64,000 bases of DNA from Olleya marilimosa CAM030. GTDB taxonomy: Bacteria > Bacteroidota > Bacteroidia > Flavobacteriales > Flavobacteriaceae. Made by a program: the position numbers and the translations under genes. This document shows positions 1 to 7,825 of the stretch, in pieces. Each line of letters starts with the position of its first letter. Within the stretch, counting starts at the first letter, position 1. Under the pieces are notes generated by a model, which ran no database searches, was not told the origin of the DNA, and saw only the letters and a program-made list of their open reading frames with translations. Location: assembly GCF_000518485.1 (NCBI RefSeq), contig NZ_JADR01000001.1:744001-808000 (forward strand). Reading direction: 5' to 3'.

Positions 1-1144
1 AAACTAAGTTATACGTACCTATGGGCTTGTAATTATTTAAACCTACTTTATATTTAGCCATTAATATTTTTTTAACCGAGTGTGCTAATCGCGATTCAGT
101 AATTTCATTAGCATTATATGCCTGAATAAATTTATTTATAGCAGTAGGAACATCTCCTGACATAAGCATGACATCATTACCAGCTTTAAAAGCTGCTAAA
201 TCAATATCTCCTGGAGCACTAAAATTGGAAGCACCTTTCATAGTTAATGCATCTGTAAAAATCAAACCTTTAAAGCCTAAACGCTCTTTTAAAATAGATG
301 TGACTATGTTTTCTGATAACGTTGAAGGGTAACCATCTCTAGGCTCTAAGCTTGGTATATTAAGGTGCGCTACCATAACACTAGATAAACCTTCTTTAAT
401 TAATTTTTTATAAGGATATAACTCAACCGAATCAATACGTTTTTCGTCAAAACTGACTGTTGGTAATGTTTTATGAGAGTCTGCTTCTGTATCTCCATGA
501 CCAGGAAAATGCTTAGCATTAGCTAATACTCCTGTACTTTGCATACCTTTCATAAAGGCTAAAGCCTTATCTGTCACGTTATCTCTATCTTCTCCAAAGG
601 ATCTGTTACCAATAATAGGATTATTTGGATTAGTGTTAATATCTACAACTGGAGCAAAATTAAAATGAACTCCAATTCGTTTACAATGCTCTCCTAACTG
701 ACGTCCTGTTTGCTCAATTAACTGATTGTTTTTAACAGCACCAAGCGTCATATTCCAAGGAAATGCGTAAGTAGAATCTAAACGCATGCTCAAACCCCAT
801 TCTGCATCCATACCAATTAACAATGGTACTTTAGCAGCAGCTTGCAACTCATTATTTAGTTTTGCTTGTCTAACAGGACCACCTTTTGAGTAAATTAATC
901 CTCCAATTTTGTTGTCTCTAATTAGATTTACAATATTAATTTTTTCTTGTGGTGATTGACTTGAAAACACCTGAACCATATATAGTTGTCCAATTTTTTC
1001 TTCTAAAGACATACTATTATACAGACTATCCACCCATTGTTGTTGGGCTACAGGGTTTTTATCTAATAAAGGGTTAGGCGTATCTTGTGCAACCATGACA
1101 CAAGTAAAACATAAAAATAAGACGAGGGATTTTAAATATTGCAT
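1..1144 (-). CDS. GH3 beta-N-acetylhexosaminidase, 3' part outside the window
   Basis: Glycoside hydrolase family 3, probably removing N-acetylglucosamine from muropeptides or chitin fragments outside the cytoplasm. The ATG at 1144 opens a secretion leader (MQYLKSLVLFLCFTCVMVAQ). About 381 residues are visible before the window edge. The NagZ-type signature KHFPGHGDTEADSH lies at about residues 211-224 and carries the Asp/His pair of this subfamily. The nucleophile Asp is likely D298 in GLIFTDAL. In Bacteroidota this domain is often fused to a C-terminal beta-lactamase-like domain; whether that is so here cannot be seen. No stop codon lies in the window. The next gene (DUF3570) is about 120 bp upstream on the same strand. 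Confidence 0.9.
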   Translation of the reverse strand, partial: MQYLKSLVLFLCFTCVMVAQDTPNPLLDKNPVAQQQWVDSLYNSMSLEEKIGQLYMVQVFSSQSPQEKINIVNLIRDNKIGGLIYSKGGPVRQAKLNNELQAAAKVPLLIGMDAEWGLSMRLDSTYAFPWNMTLGAVKNNQLIEQTGRQLGEHCKRIGVHFNFAPVVDINTNPNNPIIGNRSFGEDRDNVTDKALAFMKGMQSTGVLANAKHFPGHGDTEADSHKTLPTVSFDEKRIDSVELYPYKKLIKEGLSSVMVAHLNIPSLEPRDGYPSTLSENIVTSILKERLGFKGLIFTDALTMKGASNFSAPGDIDLAAFKAGNDVMLMSGDVPTAINKFIQAYNANEITESRLAHSVKKILMAKYKVGLNNYKPIGTYNLV

Positions 1145-1264
1145 ATACTGAAATTGACTATTATAGTTACACTTTAATGTACAACTAAAAACTATGCCAA
1201 ATTAGTATATTTATCCCTATTATTAAAAGACTTTAAGATAGATTTATTACCTAATTACAAACCG

Positions 1265-2638
1265 TTAATCCATAACAAATTTAAAACCTAATCCAAAATA
1301 ATTAGCACTTAGTCCTGTATTACGTTGATAATTATTGTACTTAAAATCTATACTTTTTAATCCTAATTCCCAGATATGTGCAGAACTAAAAATATCTGTA
1401 TAACTTATACCAAAACCATACTGGTTGGCACTAAATTTAGATAAATCATAATCTGATGTGTAAAACTGTTCTGTAGATAGGTTTTGCTCATAAGGTGCAA
1501 AGTAGTCTGCTTCGGTTTGATCATAATATCTAAACGATGGATATAATGTAAATTTTTGCGAAATCTTTATTGGGACTTCTATACTAGCTGTATTTGATTT
1601 AATTCCCCAATCATCAAAATAATATCTATAATAAGTTCTAACGGTAAAAACTTCATTTAAATAATAATTAAAGCGAAATCCTACAGGAATTTTTATTCTA
1701 CTGTCTGGTAACCGCTCTATATCATCTGCTAATTGAAATACATCAGTATTACCAGATGATGTGTAATTAGGAATACTAGCTGCATTACCTACGTAATAAT
1801 TGTCTACATCTGAAAAATATACACGTTGTAGTGGATTTGCTAACCAGCCTTGTTGATTAACAAGATCTAAAAAGACAGAAAATTGTGCATTTTTACTAAG
1901 GATTTGAGAAAAACTTAATGATAAAGAATAGGTGTTTCTACCCTTATCCTGAATGGATTTATAATTAACTGGATTATACGCTAATGATGTGTTTCCGTTT
2001 TGATCAATTATATTTAAATTACTAAATAAACCCTGTGTTAGATTTCCATTATTATCTTCAAAAGATCTTAACTCTATTGGGTAAACAGGATTCCATGTAT
2101 CTAAATACACTTTAGCACTTACACCTATTGTCGTATTTTTTTCATTAAAAAGTTTAGTCAATCCACCACCAAAACCTAATGAAAAGTAATCATACTCAGA
2201 AGCCAAAGATAGATCGGCATTCCAAATAGTATTTCTATCGTCAGAACTATGAGAGTAATCTGCATTAATATTTGCCCAAACATCACTAGCTGAAGCACCT
2301 GACGAAGTTGACCATGGTGTTGCACCATCTGAATCGTCAAAGGGATCTGTATTACTTGAAGATGCTGAAGTATATGCTGAAATTCCTGCATCTATAGTTA
2401 AAACGTCATCTTCATTTAGAGGCATACTAACGACTATGGTTGCTGTTGCATCTGTCAATTCTTCAGTACCTATACCTCCAGTAACTGAGGCATTATTACC
2501 ATCTTGACTGTAATAACTTGATAAAAAATCAACCTCAGTTGTTTCTAAAACACGTTTTTTGTAAACTAATGTAGAATCTTGTTGAGACCATGCACTTCCA
2601 AAGCACAAAAACATTATAATTATTATATTATTTTTCAT
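1265..2638 (-). CDS. DUF3570 family outer-membrane-type protein
   Basis: Protein of about 457 residues matching DUF3570, a predicted outer-membrane beta-barrel family of unknown function. I chose the ATG at 2638 because it starts a clear signal peptide (MKNNIIIIMFLCFGSAWSQ). The frame stays open to 2740, but that extension lies inside the upstream DUF4266 gene and has no leader character. The body is rich in alternating aromatic/polar strands (for example FTVRTYYRYYFDDWG) and ends in a C-terminal aromatic-rich strand (YFGLGFKFVMD), as barrels do. It is the last gene of a four-gene unit with thioredoxin, ApbE and DUF4266, 10 bp after DUF4266. Family assignment is firm; function is unknown. Confidence 0.85.
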   Translation of the reverse strand: MKNNIIIIMFLCFGSAWSQQDSTLVYKKRVLETTEVDFLSSYYSQDGNNASVTGGIGTEELTDATATIVVSMPLNEDDVLTIDAGISAYTSASSSNTDPFDDSDGATPWSTSSGASASDVWANINADYSHSSDDRNTIWNADLSLASEYDYFSLGFGGGLTKLFNEKNTTIGVSAKVYLDTWNPVYPIELRSFEDNNGNLTQGLFSNLNIIDQNGNTSLAYNPVNYKSIQDKGRNTYSLSLSFSQILSKNAQFSVFLDLVNQQGWLANPLQRVYFSDVDNYYVGNAASIPNYTSSGNTDVFQLADDIERLPDSRIKIPVGFRFNYYLNEVFTVRTYYRYYFDDWGIKSNTASIEVPIKISQKFTLYPSFRYYDQTEADYFAPYEQNLSTEQFYTSDYDLSKFSANQYGFGISYTDIFSSAHIWELGLKSIDFKYNNYQRNTGLSANYFGLGFKFVMD

Positions 2639-2648
2639 TTTTTGCTTA

Positions 2649-2861
2649 TTAATTACAACCACATCCACCACCTGACTTACCTCCATTAGCACCTGAAGCA
2701 CCTTCACGATAGACTTGAAAGGCTGTTTCAAAACGATCAATTTTTTTTTGTGTTAATGACATATCTGGATCACTTAAATTTACTTTCTCATATTCTTTTA
2801 CTACTACACATGAGCTAAACGAAAAAATAAGAGTAACTAAAATAATTGCTTTTTTAATCAT
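2649..2861 (-). CDS. DUF4266 small lipoprotein with Gly/Cys tail
   Basis: A 70-residue predicted lipoprotein. The lipobox ends SFSSC with the lipid-accepting Cys at residue 18. The last 16 residues are Gly-rich and end GGGCGCN, giving two closely spaced cysteines (67 and 69) at the very C-terminus, which is the hallmark of DUF4266. The start codon overlaps the end of apbE by 8 bp, suggesting translational coupling, and DUF3570 follows after 10 bp. Function is unknown. The tail could bind metal or be post-translationally modified (inference). The constant pairing with ApbE and a thioredoxin argues for an envelope redox role. Confidence 0.85.
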   Translation of the reverse strand: MIKKAIILVTLIFSFSSCVVVKEYEKVNLSDPDMSLTQKKIDRFETAFQVYREGASGANGGKSGGGCGCN

Positions 2862-3843
2862 GTTTTAAGTTATTTAATGCTATGTTTTTAGAGGTAATAA
2901 TGGTATTGTTTTCATCAATAATAATGCACTCTACTCCTTTTAATTGATTTACAAAATCTAAACCTGTGTCTTTTCCCATAACAAATATTGAAGTCGCTAA
3001 TGCATCTGCCAATTCTGCTGTTTTAGTAAAAATAGTAACACTTAAAATGCCTGTTGCAGGATACCCTGTTCTTGGATCTATAATGTGCGTGTATAAGATG
3101 TTATTAAATTTTACATATTTTTCATAATTACCAGAAGTGACAACTGCGCTATTATTAACTGGTAACCACGAGAAAATTTTTTCTTTATTTAGTGGATTTA
3201 TTATGGCAACTTTCCAATCATCTCCATTAGGTTGTTTTCCCCAAGTATTTAAATCACCAGAAGCATTAATAATTCCAGAGATTACACCTTTTGATATTAG
3301 CAATGCTTTTGCTTTGTCTGCAGCATAACCCTTACCTATAGCTCCAAAACCAATTTTCATGCCTTCTAATTTTAAAAAAACTGTTTGTTGGTCTTTATCT
3401 AATATTATATTTTGATAACCAACCTTATCTACTGATTTTTTGATAGCTTCTTTGGATGGCATTTCAGTCATTGTACCATCAAACTTCCATATTTGGTCCA
3501 TAGATGCGTAACTAATATCAAAAGCACCATTGGTTAATTTAGAGATTTTTAAAGCTCGATCTATTAAATTAAATAACTCCAAATCAACTTTTACTGCTTT
3601 GATTCCTGAATTTTTATTAATTAAAGACGTTTGTGAATTTGGGTCCCAAGACGATATTAATTTTTCTATTCTAGAAATTTCAGAAATTGCTATATTAATA
3701 AAAGTGTCTGCTTGCTTTTGGGAGTCTGCTACTACTGTAATATCAAAACTACTTCCCATTAATTTAAGTTTCTTATTATAAGTGTCTTGGCTAAAACCCA
3801 AAACATAAAATAATAATACGACTATTAAAATATTAGTTTTCAA
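2854..3843 (-). CDS. apbE: FAD:protein FMN transferase (ApbE family)
   Basis: ApbE covalently attaches FMN from FAD to Thr/Ser of target proteins outside the cytoplasm, using Mg2+. The 329-residue protein begins with a signal peptide ending at about residue 19 (LGFSQ). Family motifs are present: GAIGKGYAAD (167-176), SGDLNTWG (195-202), TSGNYEKY (236-243), HIIDPRTGYP (253-262) and ELADALAT (277-284). Length and motifs suit an intact enzyme. It overlaps the upstream thioredoxin gene by 11 bp and the downstream DUF4266 gene by 8 bp. No NqrC/RnfG-type FMN-bind protein is nearby, so the substrate is not obvious from the neighbourhood. Confidence 0.92.
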   Translation of the reverse strand: MKTNILIVVLLFYVLGFSQDTYNKKLKLMGSSFDITVVADSQKQADTFINIAISEISRIEKLISSWDPNSQTSLINKNSGIKAVKVDLELFNLIDRALKISKLTNGAFDISYASMDQIWKFDGTMTEMPSKEAIKKSVDKVGYQNIILDKDQQTVFLKLEGMKIGFGAIGKGYAADKAKALLISKGVISGIINASGDLNTWGKQPNGDDWKVAIINPLNKEKIFSWLPVNNSAVVTSGNYEKYVKFNNILYTHIIDPRTGYPATGILSVTIFTKTAELADALATSIFVMGKDTGLDFVNQLKGVECIIIDENNTIITSKNIALNNLKHD

Positions 3844-4273
3844 AAGCTATTAGTTTTTTGTAAAAGTCTTCAGGAGTTGATTTTTCATAACCTAAACTAC
3901 CTAACACATTGCCTTTAGCGTTTAATACAAGTATGAAAGGGAAATAACCGTTTGGGTTGTATTTTTCTGCAAGCTTATTATTATCTGCTTGTAAATCTAG
4001 AGGTAATTTATTTTGCTTTCTTTTAGGAAAATCTGCCTTGAGCATTACAAAGTGATTTTTAGCTAAATTTTGAAACTGTAAAGTACTCCAAATTTCCTTG
4101 TCCAATTTAATACAAGGCGCACACCAATCAGAACCTTGAAAAACTAATATTATATTTTGATTATTTTTATTAGCCAAACTTTTTGCCTTATCTATATCAG
4201 TATGCCAATCTTGAGCAAAAGATTGTATTGAGAATAATAGGGTAACAAATAAAATAACTTTGATTTTAGACAT
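3833..4273 (-). CDS. Secreted thioredoxin-fold protein
   Basis: A 146-residue thioredoxin-like protein with signal peptide (cleavage near SFAQ, residue 21) and an active-site CxxC (WCAPC, Cys51/Cys54) in the context VFQGSDWCAPC, typical of the thioredoxin_7/DsbD-gamma-like group. It probably reduces disulfides or delivers electrons in the periplasm. It is the first gene of the unit with apbE, DUF4266 and DUF3570. The 192 bp upstream contain no gene and presumably the promoter, but I cannot point to convincing boxes. A natural client would be the two-cysteine tail of DUF4266 (inference). Confidence 0.85.
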   Translation of the reverse strand: MSKIKVILFVTLLFSIQSFAQDWHTDIDKAKSLANKNNQNIILVFQGSDWCAPCIKLDKEIWSTLQFQNLAKNHFVMLKADFPKRKQNKLPLDLQADNNKLAEKYNPNGYFPFILVLNAKGNVLGSLGYEKSTPEDFYKKLIAFEN

Positions 4274-4465
4274 AACTAGTTAATATAAATTTACCAATAA
4301 ATAACGTGATAATTAATTGCAAATTGTGTAACATATGTTACTTTAACCTTAATTTAAAAAAAAAGATTTAAATACTAATTAACTAATAATCAAACTATAA
4401 TTAACAAATTTAAGTAAGTAAAATAGTTATAAAAATAAGATACCTTAAGAAATAAAAGTAAGTGA

Positions 4466-4951
4466 TTAATTTAAAAATCTGTTGTGCCAACTTTCGCTAG
4501 CTGGTACTTCCCAACTTTCGTTTAACTCTTCAATATTAGTAACTAAGTTATTAAAGACAATTGTGTTTTTTGAAACCGCTTTTTGTTTAGCCATTTTTCT
4601 AAAATCGGTTAAGGTCTTATGTGCTACAAATTCGCCTTGCTTATAAGACACATTCATTTTATCTAACAAATCTACATTATACAGTTTCTCTAGTTGTTGA
4701 ATAAACGTGACAGAAGCATCAATACTACAGCCTGTTGCTTTATTTACCTCTTGGTCTAAAGCTAAAATTATAAAACGCTTATATCTAATATCATAGCCAG
4801 CTTTTAAGTCGCTACCATGAGCAGTCCAACTTTCGATAAAAATATCTAGCTTAGATTTTATCTCTTCTAATTCGGTATCCGAAAATGAGCGATTAGATTG
4901 ATAAATCCATACTCTTGATGTCTCTGGTAATGTGTTAAAATCTACTAACAT
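4466..4951 (-). CDS. Conserved Bacteroidota protein, unknown function
   Basis: A 161-residue cytoplasmic protein without signal peptide or membrane segment. Relatives in Flavobacteriaceae are often labelled 'ABC transporter ATPase', but no Walker A, signature or Walker B motif is present here, so that label is not supported. Visible features are an N-terminal block with DTELEEIKSKLDIFIESWTA, suggesting a helix, and an even mix of charged and hydrophobic residues. It lies 11 bp after serB on the same strand and is probably cotranscribed with it. Confidence 0.75.
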   Translation of the reverse strand: MLVDFNTLPETSRVWIYQSNRSFSDTELEEIKSKLDIFIESWTAHGSDLKAGYDIRYKRFIILALDQEVNKATGCSIDASVTFIQQLEKLYNVDLLDKMNVSYKQGEFVAHKTLTDFRKMAKQKAVSKNTIVFNNLVTNIEELNESWEVPASESWHNRFLN

Positions 4952-4962
4952 TTTTTTTATCG

Positions 4963-6189
4963 TTATTCTATTAAATCTATATGTCTGTCGTGGTATCCTA
5001 ATAAATATAATACACCATCTAATCCTATACTGGAAATAGCACTTTGGGCATTATTTTTTACTTTTGGTTTGGCATGAAATGCAATACCTAATCCTGCTAG
5101 GTTGAGCATTGGCAAGTCATTGGCTCCATCTCCAACAGCTATGGTTTGACTAATATCGATGCCTTCTTTATTAGCTATATCTTGTAAATATTCGGCTTTT
5201 TTATTACCATCTACAATCTCTCCAAGATAACCTCCAGTAAGCAAACCATCTTTTATTTCTAATTGATTGGCATAAACATAATCAATCCCTAATTCTTTTT
5301 GCAAATAGTGTCCAAAGTAAGTAAAACCACCAGATAAAATGGCTGTTTTAAAACCGTATTTTTTTAAAGTATCTATTAACCGTCTTGCACCTTTAGTAAT
5401 TGGTAAATTGATTGCTACGTTATGTAAAACGTCTTCACTTAACCCTTTTAATAATTGCATGCGTTGTTTAAAACTTTCGTTGAAATCAATTTCGCCTTGC
5501 ATAGCAGACTCTGTAATTGCCTTTACCTCTGCTCCAACTCCTGCTAATTCTGCAAGCTCGTCAATTACTTCAGTTTGTATTAATGTCGAGTCCATATCAA
5601 AACATACTAAACGTCTGTTACGTCTGTAAATATTATCTTCTTGAAACGCAATATCTACATCTAAATCATGAGATATTTGCATGAATTTTTCGGTAAACTC
5701 TGCTTTGTTTTCAATTTTACCTCTAATAGATAATTGTATGGATGCTCTTGGATATTCTTCTTCTTTAATTAAAGATGTACGTCCAGTTAAACGCTTAATA
5801 GCGTCAATATTTAGGTTTTTTTCTGAAATCACTTTAGTTACCTCAGATATTTGTTCTGCAGTTAGTTTTTCTCCTAAAATGGTAATGATATATCTATCCT
5901 TACCTTGCAATCCTACCCATTTTTCGTAATCCTCTAAGGATATTGGTGTAAATTTAGCTTTGACACCTAACTCGTAAGCTTTGAATAATAAATCTTTTAA
6001 AACTGCTGCTGAGTTGTTACCAGTTTCTATCTCAAACATAAAACCCAAAGACAACGTATCGTGTATATTAGCCTGACCAATATCTAAAATTTTGGCACCA
6101 TATTGGGATAAAACGTTAGTTAAACTTGAGGTTAAACCTGGTTTATCTGGTCCTGATATGTTTAGAAGAAAGATCTCGTTGGTCATCAA
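4963..6189 (-). CDS. serB: Phosphoserine phosphatase with N-terminal ACT domains
   Basis: Final step of serine biosynthesis: hydrolysis of O-phosphoserine. The 408-residue protein has two ACT-type regulatory regions (about residues 5-75 and 100-185) followed by a HAD phosphatase domain. HAD motif I is DMDST (198-202, nucleophile D198), motif II is the LSGGFT segment and the acidic motif is GDGANDLPML near the C-terminus. A second Met codon at residue 2 is an equally good start. The ACT domains suggest allosteric control by an amino acid, likely serine (known for some SerB proteins). Cotranscribed with 4466-4951. Confidence 0.95.
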   Translation of the reverse strand: MMTNEIFLLNISGPDKPGLTSSLTNVLSQYGAKILDIGQANIHDTLSLGFMFEIETGNNSAAVLKDLLFKAYELGVKAKFTPISLEDYEKWVGLQGKDRYIITILGEKLTAEQISEVTKVISEKNLNIDAIKRLTGRTSLIKEEEYPRASIQLSIRGKIENKAEFTEKFMQISHDLDVDIAFQEDNIYRRNRRLVCFDMDSTLIQTEVIDELAELAGVGAEVKAITESAMQGEIDFNESFKQRMQLLKGLSEDVLHNVAINLPITKGARRLIDTLKKYGFKTAILSGGFTYFGHYLQKELGIDYVYANQLEIKDGLLTGGYLGEIVDGNKKAEYLQDIANKEGIDISQTIAVGDGANDLPMLNLAGLGIAFHAKPKVKNNAQSAISSIGLDGVLYLLGYHDRHIDLIE

Positions 6190-6217
6190 TATACTGCTAT
6201 TAAAAAGCGACTAGCTA

Positions 6218-6409
6218 CTACTTATTATTTAATTTCTTTTTTTCCGTTCTGTAAGACATGTAGCCATTAAACAAAGCGAATAACACAAAATGAATTATAA
6301 ATTTTAAAACCGAAAAAGGCACCTCTTTATAGTAATCCCATCCTGCCATTAATAAGGCAAATACAATTCCTGAAATTAAACCTGATAGGATAAATTTTTT
6401 GAAATCCAT
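6218..6409 (-). CDS. Small two-helix membrane protein
   Basis: A 63-residue protein with two predicted transmembrane segments (about residues 6-26 and 33-52) and a basic C-terminus (RTEKKKLNNK). Its ATG overlaps the stop of the upstream Fe-S gene by one base (TAATG), a strong sign of coupled translation and of a real gene. No family recognised. The coupling suggests a link to the Fe-S protein, perhaps anchoring it, but that is inference. Confidence 0.65.
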   Translation of the reverse strand: MDFKKFILSGLISGIVFALLMAGWDYYKEVPFSVLKFIIHFVLFALFNGYMSYRTEKKKLNNK

Positions 6410-7200
6410 TATAAATTTTGTGCGTTAGCAATTAGCTCGGCAATATCCATAACCTTTATTTCGTTTTCTTTTTCTTTAACTTTTACTCCATCTGACATCA
6501 TGGTCATACAGTAAGGACAACCTGTTGCAATTATATCTGGATTAGTCTCTAAAGCATCTTCTGTTCTTAACTCATTAATATCTTTGTCTCCTTTTTCTGG
6601 TTCTTTAAACATTTGCGCACCTCCTGCTCCACAACATAATGCTGTAGATTTGTTACGTTTCATCTCGATTAAATTTGCATTTAATATAGATAACACATCT
6701 CTTGGTGCTAAATATTCTGAATTTGCACGACCTAAATAACATGGATCATGAAATGTAATACGCTTACCATTAAAGTTACTATTCTCTATTTGAATGACTT
6801 TATTGTCTATTAATTGTTTGATAAACTGTGTGTGGTGTAACACCTCGTAATTACCTCCTAATTCTGGATATTCGTTTTTTAAACAATTAAATGAATGCGG
6901 ATCGCAGGTTACAATACGTTTTACGTTATATGAGTTAAGTAACTCAATATTCATCATGGCTTGCATTTGAAACAAAAACTCGTTTCCTGCACGTTTTGCG
7001 ATATCACCTGTTGAGCTCTCTTCTGTACCTAAAACTGCAAAATTTACTTTTGCTTTGTTTAATATTTTTACAAAAGCTTTGGTGATTTTTTTTGCTCTGT
7101 CGTCATAACTTCCTGCTGATCCAACCCAGAATAAAATATCAGGAGTTTTACCTTGGCTCATCATTTCTGCCATAGTTGGCACTATAAGTTGTTCGCTCAT
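6409..7200 (-). CDS. CCG-domain (Fe-S)-binding protein, HdrB/GlpC-like
   Basis: A 263-residue cytoplasmic protein of the heterodisulfide-reductase/glycolate-oxidase CCG family. The second CCG copy is intact: HDPC (Cys154), CCGAGG (Cys189-190), GCPYC (Cys228/Cys231). The first copy appears degraded: GSAGS (about residue 27), SSTGD (62-66) and CDPHSFNC (99-106) occupy the places where related proteins usually carry cysteines. It probably works with the membrane dicluster protein at 7826-9139 in moving electrons to or from the quinone pool; partner substrate unknown. Downstream is a coupled small membrane protein. Confidence 0.88.
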   Translation of the reverse strand: MSEQLIVPTMAEMMSQGKTPDILFWVGSAGSYDDRAKKITKAFVKILNKAKVNFAVLGTEESSTGDIAKRAGNEFLFQMQAMMNIELLNSYNVKRIVTCDPHSFNCLKNEYPELGGNYEVLHHTQFIKQLIDNKVIQIENSNFNGKRITFHDPCYLGRANSEYLAPRDVLSILNANLIEMKRNKSTALCCGAGGAQMFKEPEKGDKDINELRTEDALETNPDIIATGCPYCMTMMSDGVKVKEKENEIKVMDIAELIANAQNL

Positions 7201-7208
7201 AATCTGTT

Positions 7209-7526
7209 TTATTTAATTGCTGAAAAATCGGTTTTAGCTAATCTTATATAAATGGATAAAATCTTAATTCCGTTTTCCTTTTTATTTTTTGGATCGTTTT
7301 GCTCTAAGCTTGCTAACTTTAGTGCTTGTAACCCTAATTGTTTGGTTTGTTTTTCTGTACAGTAGTCACATAATACTTTTTTAAGTTTTATGTCTTGTAC
7401 TGCTCCAGATTTGTATTTTATTTGTGTTATAATTTTAAATTGAAGTGAATCTTTTTTATAGTCTTGAGCATTTAGTTGTGTTAAACTAAAACTACTGATT
7501 ATTAATATTAAAATTCTATACTTCAA
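7209..7526 (-). CDS. Small secreted protein, unknown
   Basis: A 105-residue protein with a signal peptide (cleavage likely after LNAQ, residue 20) and no lipobox. The mature part is basic and holds a single C-x-x-C (CDYC) near residue 50. It lies 8 bp before the Fe-S gene and 9 bp after the small membrane protein at 7536-7718, so it belongs to the same unit. No family recognised. The CxxC could be redox-active or metal-binding (inference). Confidence 0.65.
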   Translation of the reverse strand: MKYRILILIISSFSLTQLNAQDYKKDSLQFKIITQIKYKSGAVQDIKLKKVLCDYCTEKQTKQLGLQALKLASLEQNDPKNKKENGIKILSIYIRLAKTDFSAIK

Positions 7527-7535
7527 TTATATACG

Positions 7536-7718
7536 TTATATTTTTTTATACGTTACTATTAAACCTACACCTATCCCTAAAAGCATTCCTGATAATAATC
7601 CACCTAAAAAACCAACCTTATATTTATCTAAAATTAAGAATGATAACACACCTAAAGTAGTAGCTATAATGCCAACTATTAGTCTTGTTTTTGATGGTAT
7701 ATTTAATATAAAACTCAT
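7536..7718 (-). CDS. Small membrane protein with two helices
   Basis: A 60-residue protein with two hydrophobic segments (about residues 13-31 and 36-55), the second very Gly-rich (GFLGGLLSGMLLGIGVGL). It starts just downstream of the structured element at 7729-7817 and is followed after 9 bp by the next gene in the unit. Unknown function. The operon position and clean start support it being real. Confidence 0.55.
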   Translation of the reverse strand: MSFILNIPSKTRLIVGIIATTLGVLSFLILDKYKVGFLGGLLSGMLLGIGVGLIVTYKKI

Positions 7719-7728
7719 GCTTTGGTTT

Positions 7729-7817
7729 GCGTTAGCGATAGTAATGACATCCTTTTTTTGCTGCCATATATGGCAAAAAAAGATATAATGGATAGCGCGA
7801 CCCTTGTGGTAACGCCC
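7729..7817 (-). repeat. Structured intergenic element with nested inverted repeats
   Basis: The outer ends pair: GCGTTA at 7729-7734 with TAACGC at 7810-7815. A central hairpin pairs TTTTTTTGC (7753-7761) with GCAAAAAAA (7773-7781), and within it TGCCATATATGGCA (7762-7775) is a perfect 14-bp palindrome. GGAT/ATCC segments flank the centre. The element fills the 107-bp gap between two cotranscribed genes. It resembles palindromic intergenic repeats I associate with Flavobacteriia, but copy number cannot be judged here as I saw no second copy in the window. It could act as a partial terminator or RNA-processing site (inference). Confidence 0.6.
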
Positions 7818-7825
7818 AAATTATA

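Noticed and set aside
2639-2740. N-terminal extension of the DUF3570 frame
   Set aside because: It overlaps the DUF4266 coding region and lacks a leader; the ATG at 2638 starts a normal signal peptide.
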